From assembly GCA_036378175.1 (NCBI GenBank), contig DASUWY010000048.1, forward strand, positions 62,001 to 126,000: a stretch of 64,000 nt of DNA, in the 5' to 3' direction. The translations under genes and the position numbers were made by a program. The notes below the pieces were generated by a model. That model worked only from the letters and a program-made list of their open reading frames with translations. It made no database searches and was not told where the DNA came from. Below are positions 58,875 to 64,000 of this stretch, piece by piece. Position 1 is the stretch's first letter. Each line of letters opens with the position of its first letter. This DNA is from Thermoleophilaceae bacterium (GTDB lineage Bacteria; Actinomycetota; Thermoleophilia; Solirubrobacterales; Thermoleophilaceae).

Positions 58875-60032
58875 ATCGCGGCCGAAGCCACAACCGACAG
58901 CTACGCGCTCAACGACGAGCAGCTCTCGTTCCGGGAGGTGGTTCGCCAGATCGCGCGCGAACGCGTGGCGCCGCGCGCGGCGGAGATCGACGAGAGGGCC
59001 GAGTACCCGCACGACCTGCGCAAGCTGCTCGCCGAGCAGGACATCCTCGGCCTGCCGTTCGACTCCGAGCACGGCGGCACCGGCACGGGCACGCTCACTC
59101 TGAACATCGCCGTGGAGGAGCTCGCGAAGGCCTGCGCGTCCACGGCCCTGATCCTGATGGTCCAGGAGCTCGGATCGCTCCCGATCAAGCTGTTCGGCAG
59201 CCACGAGCTCAAGCAGCGCTACCTGCCGCGCCTCGCGAGCGGCGAATGGACGCCCGCGTTCGCGCTCTCCGAGGTGGAGGCGGGCTCGGACCCCGGCGGC
59301 ATGCGCACCCGCGCGGTGCGGGACGGCGACGATTGGATCTTGAACGGCGAGAAGAACTGGATCACGAACCTCGGCATCGCCGACCTGTTCGTGGTATTCG
59401 CGGTCACAGACCCGGAGCAGGGACACTCGCACGGCATCTCCGCGTTCGTGGTGGAGGCGGACTGGCCGGGAGTGTCGATCGGCAAGCTCGAGCACAAGAT
59501 GGGCATCCGCGGGTCGCCGACGGGCCAGCCCGTGTTCAACGACGTTCGAGTGCCCGGCGGCAACCTCATCGGCGAGGCGGGCGAGGGCTTCAAGGTGGCG
59601 ATGTCCACGCTCGACCGCTCGCGCCTCGGCGTGGCCGCGCAGGGCCTCGGGCTCGCCCAGGGCGCCACCGATTACGCGGCGGCGTACGCGAAGGAGCGCC
59701 GGCAGTTCGGCAAGCCGATCATCGGCTTCCAGGGGATCCAGTTCAAGCTCGCCGACATGGAGACGCAGTGCGCGGCCGCCCGCGAGCTGCTCTACAAGGC
59801 CTGCGCCAAGGTGGACCGGCTCGAGCCTGACATGGGCAAGTACTCAGCCATGGCCAAGCTCTTCTGCTCCGACACGGCGATGAACGTGACCACCGAGGCC
59901 GTGCAGGTGCTCGGCGGCTACGGTTACGTGAAGGAGTACCCGGTGGAGCGCATGATGCGGGACGCCAAGATCACGCAGATCTACGAGGGCACGAACGAGA
60001 TCCAGCGCCTCGTGATCGCCCGCACGCTGTGA
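58875..60032 (+). CDS. Acyl-CoA dehydrogenase, start codon uncertain
   Basis: A roughly 385-residue FAD acyl-CoA dehydrogenase. Family blocks: SYALNDEQLSFREVVRQIAR, FALSEVEAGSDPGGMRTRA, WILNGEKNWITNLGIAD, YAKERRQFGKPIIGFQGIQF, VQVLGGYGYVKEYPVERMMR, and the end DAKITQIYEGTNEIQRLVIA with the catalytic Glu region. No ATG, GTG or TTG is in frame between the antisense glxK region and the GTG of EVVRQ, which is too late. Either ATC 58875 starts translation, or one base is missing after ATG 58870-58872 (MT + IAAEATTDSY). Acyl substrate unknown. Confidence 0.88.
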   Translation: MAAEATTDSYALNDEQLSFREVVRQIARERVAPRAAEIDERAEYPHDLRKLLAEQDILGLPFDSEHGGTGTGTLTLNIAVEELAKACASTALILMVQELGSLPIKLFGSHELKQRYLPRLASGEWTPAFALSEVEAGSDPGGMRTRAVRDGDDWILNGEKNWITNLGIADLFVVFAVTDPEQGHSHGISAFVVEADWPGVSIGKLEHKMGIRGSPTGQPVFNDVRVPGGNLIGEAGEGFKVAMSTLDRSRLGVAAQGLGLAQGATDYAAAYAKERRQFGKPIIGFQGIQFKLADMETQCAAARELLYKACAKVDRLEPDMGKYSAMAKLFCSDTAMNVTTEAVQVLGGYGYVKEYPVERMMRDAKITQIYEGTNEIQRLVIARTL

Positions 60033-60448
60033 TGGACCAGCGCGTGAGCCTGATCACCCTGGGCGTGTCCGACCTGGCGCGCGCCCGCGCGTTCTACGAG
60101 GCCCTCGGCTGGACCACCGGCGCCGCGCCGGCGGACGACGTCGTGTTCTTCCAGGCCGGCGGCATGATCGTCGCGCTCTGGGGGCGCCACCAGCTGGCGG
60201 AGGACAGCGGCGTGAGCGACAGCGGAGGGTGGGGCGGCGTCACGCTCGCCTACAACACGCGCTCGCCGGAGGAGGTGGACGAGGTGATCGCGCAGGCCGA
60301 GGCTGCCGGGGCGACCATTCCCCGCCACGGCGCCGAGACCTTCTGGGGCGGCTATTCGGGCGTGTTCGTCGACCCCGACGGCCACCCGTGGGAGGTCGCC
60401 CACAACCCGCACTGGACCGTGAACGACGACGGCTCGGTGAGCCTCTAG
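60032..60448 (+). CDS. VOC-family (glyoxalase/bleomycin-resistance-like) protein
   Basis: A 138-residue vicinal-oxygen-chelate protein: RVSLITLGVSDLARARAFYE, LGWTTGAAP, then the second half RHGAETFWGGYSGVFVDPDG, HPWEVAHNP. Metal and substrate unknown. The ATG shares a base with the dehydrogenase stop (TGATG; GTG 60029 is an alternative). Its TAG and the stop of the next, convergent gene lie in one CTAG palindrome. Confidence 0.88.
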   Translation: MDQRVSLITLGVSDLARARAFYEALGWTTGAAPADDVVFFQAGGMIVALWGRHQLAEDSGVSDSGGWGGVTLAYNTRSPEEVDEVIAQAEAAGATIPRHGAETFWGGYSGVFVDPDGHPWEVAHNPHWTVNDDGSVSL

Positions 60449-60918
60449 GACGGCTGGCGCTGCCCGCCCGGCAGACGCTGGACGAGGCGCGACAGCGGGC
60501 CGATCGACTCCTGCACCTGGTCCACGTGCCCGTCCAGCTCGCCCACGGTCTCGAGCAGCCGTTCGAGCGCTCCGGCGAGGAGGGTGATGTTCGCGTCGAG
60601 CCGCTCCAGCGTGTCGGGCACGCGCGCGAGGTGCTGCTGCACCTCCACCAGCACTGGCATCGCCTTCTCGATGCTCGCCATCCGGGCGTCCATCGTCTCC
60701 AGCACCTGCAGCGCCTCGCCGAAGCCCTGCATCTCGTCGCGCAGCGCCGGAAGCGCGCTCGCGTCGCGCGCGACGTCCGACACAGCCTCAAGCACCTGCG
60801 GCAGTACGGCCGTGGCACGTGCCATCGCAGCCGTGTTCTCGGCGATCGACGGCAGCACCCCAAGCGCGCCGAGCAGATCCGCGGGCACACTCGCGAGGCG
60901 CCCGAACGTCGAGGTCAC
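60445..60918 (-). CDS. Coiled-coil protein of unknown function
   Basis: A 157-residue, nearly all-helical acidic protein. Heptad-like patterns run through most of it (ENTAAMARATAVLPQVLEAV, DARMASIEKAMPVLVEVQQH, LERLDANITLLAGALERLLE), similar to actinomycete proteins predicted as tropomyosin-like. A GTG at 60916-60918 is the likeliest start; the open frame upstream is low-complexity. Stop shared with the VOC gene as CTAG. Confidence 0.65.
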   Translation of the reverse strand: MTSTFGRLASVPADLLGALGVLPSIAENTAAMARATAVLPQVLEAVSDVARDASALPALRDEMQGFGEALQVLETMDARMASIEKAMPVLVEVQQHLARVPDTLERLDANITLLAGALERLLETVGELDGHVDQVQESIGPLSRLVQRLPGGQRQPS

Positions 60919-61016
60919 TCCCACAGGGGAATCATTGCTGGTCTGGCGGCGGAGTGTCGCTCTCACCCGAATCGTGTGAGGCGGCGGGCGGCCACACGTA
61001 TGAGTGTCCGTCCGCA

Positions 61017-62594
61017 ATGAGAGCCCGGATGCTGCTTGCAGGCGCGGCCGCCACTCTGGCCACCGTCGCGCTGGTCCCGTCCAATGCCGGCGCGCGTGTG
61101 CTGCTCGTGGGAACCTGGCATGGCCATCACGGCTCGTTCACCTCGATCCAGGCAGCCGTGGACGCCGCGAAGCCGGGCGACTGGATCCTGGTCGGCCCCG
61201 GCGACTACCACGAGCGCGGTGACCGCGACCCGCGCTACAGGAAGCTGGCTGAAAAGGGCGCCGGCGTGATGATCACCACACCGCGCATCCACCTGCGCGG
61301 CATGAACCGCAACAGCGTGGTGGTGGACGGCACGAAGCCCGGGTCGACGAAGTGCAGCCGTAAGCCCTCGTCCCAGGACCTCGGTCCCGTGATTCACCAC
61401 AAGCACAACGGCCGCAACGGCGTGGAGGTGTTCAAGACCGCCGGGGTGACCGTCGAGAACCTCACCGCCTGCAACTTCCTCGAGGGCAACGGCAGCTCCG
61501 GCAACCAGATCTGGTTCAACTTCGGCGACGGCAGTGGCAAGAGCATGCGCGGCGCTTTCCGGGGCGCCTACCTCAACGCCACCTCCACCTACTACGCCAC
61601 CGGCAGGCCCGCAGCGTCCTACGGGATCTTCTCGAGCAACAGCCGGGGGCCGGGCGTGTTCGCCCACACCTACGCGAGCAACATGAACGACTCGAGCTAC
61701 TACATCGGCGCCTGCACCGACTGCAACCAGGTCCTGACCGATGGCCACGCCCAGTACAGCGTGCTCGGCTACTCAGGCACCAACGCCGGTGGCCACCTCA
61801 TTGTCGAGAACTCCGAGTGGGACCACAACCAGTCCGGCATCGTCACCAACAGCCAGAACAACGACGACGCCCCCTCGCCGCAGCTCGGCCTGTGCCCGGA
61901 GAGCACCTCCACGTCGTGCACGGTCTTCCGGAACAACAACATCCACGACAACAACAACCCCAACGTGCCGAAGGCCGGGAGCGCCTCCCTCGGCCCCGTG
62001 GGCTCGGGAATTGTGATCGCGGGCGGACGCCACGACACCGTCACGGGCAATCGGATCGCGAACAACGGCTCGTGGGGCGTGCTGCTGGTCCCCTTCCCCG
62101 ACCTCGGCACCCCGCCGCCGATCGCGCACTGCGAGGGGGGCGTGACCAACGGACCGCTGCCCGGTTGCTACTACGACGACTGGGGCAACGAGGTGTCGAA
62201 CAACAAGTTCACCCACAACGGCTTCTTCGGCAATCCCACCAACGGCGACGCCGGTGAGGTGAGCGGGCAGAACGTGTTCGGAAATTGCTGGCACGGCAAC
62301 ACCAACACCGCCGGCACGCCCATCACGAGCACGCCCGCCGACATCCAGACGTCCCACGGCATCTGCATGACGCCGAACGCCGGCGAGGGAGTGGACAGCG
62401 CGCTGGCGGCGCAGCTGATCTGCGCCACGGAGCTGCTCGCTCCGTGCCCCCCGGTGCCGGGGATGAGCTATCCGCGGGTCACGAAAGTGGTGATGCCCGC
62501 GCTGCCACGCGGCCTGCGCACGATGCCCAACCCATGCGCGGGCGTCCCGGCCAACGCCTTCTGCGCGCGCACCGGCCCGCGGTTCACCGGCTAG
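61017..62594 (+). CDS. Secreted right-handed beta-helix protein (pectate-lyase-like fold)
   Basis: A 525-residue exported protein: signal peptide MRARMLLAGAAATLATVALV to about residue 28 (NAGA-RVL). The mature part has the beta-helix entry SFTSIQAAVDAAKPGDWILV, repeated NBD-type turns such as GVEVFKTAGVTVENLTACN, GNQIWFNFG, NNNIHDNNNPN and TVTGNRIANNGSWG, and several cysteines likely in disulfides. No lyase catalytic triad is obvious. May bind or cut polysaccharide. Confidence 0.8.
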   Translation: MRARMLLAGAAATLATVALVPSNAGARVLLVGTWHGHHGSFTSIQAAVDAAKPGDWILVGPGDYHERGDRDPRYRKLAEKGAGVMITTPRIHLRGMNRNSVVVDGTKPGSTKCSRKPSSQDLGPVIHHKHNGRNGVEVFKTAGVTVENLTACNFLEGNGSSGNQIWFNFGDGSGKSMRGAFRGAYLNATSTYYATGRPAASYGIFSSNSRGPGVFAHTYASNMNDSSYYIGACTDCNQVLTDGHAQYSVLGYSGTNAGGHLIVENSEWDHNQSGIVTNSQNNDDAPSPQLGLCPESTSTSCTVFRNNNIHDNNNPNVPKAGSASLGPVGSGIVIAGGRHDTVTGNRIANNGSWGVLLVPFPDLGTPPPIAHCEGGVTNGPLPGCYYDDWGNEVSNNKFTHNGFFGNPTNGDAGEVSGQNVFGNCWHGNTNTAGTPITSTPADIQTSHGICMTPNAGEGVDSALAAQLICATELLAPCPPVPGMSYPRVTKVVMPALPRGLRTMPNPCAGVPANAFCARTGPRFTG

Positions 62595-62600
62595 CGTGGC

Positions 62601-63650
62601 CTACAGCCAGCGGAAGCCGAGCTCCGACGGCTGCGGCTCGAGCGGGCTCGACGGCAGCCCGTCCGGCGGTTCCGGCAGGTTGTAGCCCGACGGCGCCACG
62701 TCGTTCGGCGTGTTCGGGTGGAAGAGCGAGGCGAGGTACTGGATCTGGCCGCGCCCCGGCCCAAGCTCGAACTGGCCGCCGCCGTACGCGCCGATGCCGC
62801 GCTCCTCGCAGTAGTCGTAGGCGGCGAACAGCTCCTGCAGCCCGCCGAGGCGCGACGGCTTGATGTTCACCATCCGCGGCGGGAACGGCAGCGACTCGAT
62901 GTCCGCCACCGAGTGGATGTTCGCGTCCCAGGTGATGCGGTCGCGGTACGGCTCGAGCACCGGATCGGTCTCCTCGTTCAGCCGCGGGTCCTCGATCCAC
63001 GCGTCCGGGAACGCCTCGGCCACGCGCCGGTACAGCTCCGGATCGGCTCCGGCGTCCACCACCGTGCCCACGTAGAGCCCCTTGAGGTCAACCGAGTCCA
63101 CCGCGCCCGTGGCCACGAGCTCCGCGATCAGCTCGTCGGTCCACTCGTTGGTGGGGTCGAGCTTGAAGCGCAGCGTCGGATAGCGCGCTAGGCGCCTGCG
63201 CAACGGCTCGATGGTCGGTGGCTCGCCGAGCCGCAGCGACACGACGAAGGTGAGCGGCCGCATCTCACGCCCCACCGCGGCATGGAGCGTCGTACCCGCC
63301 TGCCTCAGCGCGAGGTCGAGCGCAGCGCTCTCGAAGGCCCAGCGCCGGTAGCGGCGCGACACATCCCGCACCGGCTCCGCCGGGAAGAGATCGAGCGACC
63401 CCACGAGGTCGCAGAACTCGCCAAGTGTGCGCGACCCCGCCAGGTCGAGCACGGGCCCCGCGTCCTGCAGCGCCACGTGGTCGAGCGCGTCATACGTCAC
63501 GTCCTCGCCCACGCCCTCGTGCCCGTCGCCGGAGATCCGGATGACGGTGGACAGCCGAGTGAAGTCCGACGACACGTCCGCCTCGAGCCCTTCGAGCGAG
63601 TAGCCGTCGATCTCGACGGGCAGCGATGCGACCGACTCGAAAAGGGCTAC
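62601..63650 (-). CDS. Enolase-superfamily enzyme (muconate/OSBS/epimerase type), GTA start
   Basis: A 349-residue protein counted from GTA 63648-63650. Catalytic features: RFKLDPTNEW (Lys), WIEDPRLNEE (Asp), TWDANIHSV (Asp) and NIKPSRLGGLQ (Lys on the other face), with ELGPGRGQIQY near the end. The reaction may be epimerisation, dehydration or cycloisomerisation. The expected family N-terminus VALFESVASLPVEIDGYSLE begins at the GTA, seven bases after AGGAGG, and overlaps the permease TAG (GTAG). The first standard in-frame start (63573-63575) would delete 25 conserved residues. Confidence 0.8.
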   Translation of the reverse strand, partial: VALFESVASLPVEIDGYSLEGLEADVSSDFTRLSTVIRISGDGHEGVGEDVTYDALDHVALQDAGPVLDLAGSRTLGEFCDLVGSLDLFPAEPVRDVSRRYRRWAFESAALDLALRQAGTTLHAAVGREMRPLTFVVSLRLGEPPTIEPLRRRLARYPTLRFKLDPTNEWTDELIAELVATGAVDSVDLKGLYVGTVVDAGADPELYRRVAEAFPDAWIEDPRLNEETDPVLEPYRDRITWDANIHSVADIESLPFPPRMVNIKPSRLGGLQELFAAYDYCEERGIGAYGGGQFELGPGRGQIQYLASLFHPNTPNDVAPSGYNLPEPPDGLPSSPLEPQPSELGFRWL

Positions 63651-64000
63651 GCGATCGCCTCCTGCTCAGGCCGCACCGCGGCCATCTTCTCGGCGCGGCG
63701 CTGCTGCAGCACCGTGAGGATCGCTATCCCCACCGTGAAGACGAAGATCATCGTGGCCACGATATTCACCTCGGGCGGGATCGACACGCGCGCCGCGCCC
63801 CAGATGAAGAGCGGATAGGTGACGGTCGAGCCGGCGTTGAAGTTCGTGATCACGAAGTCGTCGATCGACAGCGCGAACGCGAGCAACCCGGCCGCCAACA
63901 CGCCGGGGGCGATCAGCGGCAACGTGACGCGGTAGAAGGTCTGCCAGGCGTTCGCCCCAAGGTCCTGCGCCGCTTCCTCCAGGGAGCGGTCGAAGCCGAT
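63647..64000 (-). CDS. potC: Spermidine/putrescine-type ABC transporter permease, C-terminal part (runs off the right edge)
   Basis: The last 117 residues of an inner-membrane permease. IGFDRSLEEAAQDLGANAWQ carries the EAA loop that docks to the ATPase. LPLIAPGVLAAGLLAFALSI, DDFVITNFNAGSTVTYPLF and a final helix IFVFTVGIAILTVLQQRR follow; the DDFVITNF sequence is typical of PotC. The rest of the operon (PotA, PotB, PotD) must lie beyond the window. Confidence 0.9.
   Translation of the reverse strand: MGFDRSLEEAAQDLGANAWQTFYRVTLPLIAPGVLAAGLLAFALSIDDFVITNFNAGSTVTYPLFIWGAARVSIPPEVNIVATMIFVFTVGIAILTVLQQRRAEKMAAVRPEQEAIA

Overview
The window is very GC-rich, with G or C at almost every third codon position. 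It has many GTG and TTG starts and dense operons whose genes overlap by 1-8 bases. An HspR-type MerR regulator sits in the dnaK operon, and there is a phosphatidylinositol-type lipid locus, a GYD-domain gene next to purD and a PurS/PurQ/PurL enzyme. Together these point to an actinomycete, most likely a soil member of the Thermoleophilia (Solirubrobacterales/Gaiellales type). The class-level call is inference. I see no rRNA, tRNA, CRISPR array, prophage or complete insertion sequence; this is ordinary chromosome with a few odd spots.

Layout. 1-10.3 kb: a RecQ fragment, a decayed gene, a methyltransferase and a minus-strand purine operon read GYD-purD-purE-purB-(gap)-purC-purS-purQ-purL-purF. 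10.4-11.6 kb: a small secreted protein, a YbjQ-like protein and a nested inverted repeat. 11.6-18.3 kb: heat-shock operon dnaK-grpE-dnaJ-hspR-clpB. 18.3-19.9 kb: an EamA transporter and endonuclease III. 19.9-28.4 kb: a plus-strand run of a haloalkane-dehalogenase-like hydrolase, a large membrane protein, a PAP2 phosphatase, a CDP-alcohol phosphatidyltransferase, inositol-phosphate synthase, a glycosyltransferase-PHP fusion, a UDG-like Fe-S protein, a USP-like protein and a 57-residue Cys protein. 28.4-35.8 kb: a GGDEF/HD-GYP protein, an rRNA methyltransferase relative, an M3-like peptidase, a DHFR-like protein, a basic-tailed protein, an EEP phosphatase and argF. 35.8-42.6 kb: a copper lipoprotein, the TPP-riboswitch thiamine operon thiO-thiS-thiG, a secreted glycosidase-like protein, thiE and a thioesterase. 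42.6-50.3 kb: lpd, a TolB-like protein, a FUSC exporter, an HCCA isomerase and pyruvate dehydrogenase E1a-E1b-E2. 50.4-58.9 kb: glycolate/lactate use (permease, GlcD, GlcE, GlcF, malate synthase, glycerate kinase). 58.9-64 kb: an acyl-CoA dehydrogenase, a VOC protein, a coiled-coil protein, a secreted beta-helix protein, an enolase-superfamily enzyme and a polyamine ABC permease fragment.

How genes work together. The purine genes cover six of the ten steps to IMP plus the shared PurB. Ino1, the CDP-alcohol phosphatidyltransferase and the coupled PAP2 protein form a plausible route from glucose-6-phosphate to phosphatidylinositol. The PAP2 protein is a candidate for the phosphatidylinositol-phosphate phosphatase step. 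The permease, GlcDEF and malate synthase would import glycolate or lactate, oxidise glycolate to glyoxylate and condense it with acetyl-CoA.

The most notable signals are: (1) a GT4 domain that has lost its EX7E motif, fused to an intact PHP phosphoesterase and coupled to a UDG-fold protein that keeps its four cysteines but lacks the catalytic motifs; (2) a family of heptanucleotide tandem repeats at five places, two of them folded into hairpins and one inside the E2 linker; (3) genes whose homology starts at non-standard codons, two of them as NTA overlapping the TAG stop of the upstream gene; (4) recurrent TANNNT-like boxes 6-8 bases upstream of start codons, suggesting widespread leaderless transcription.
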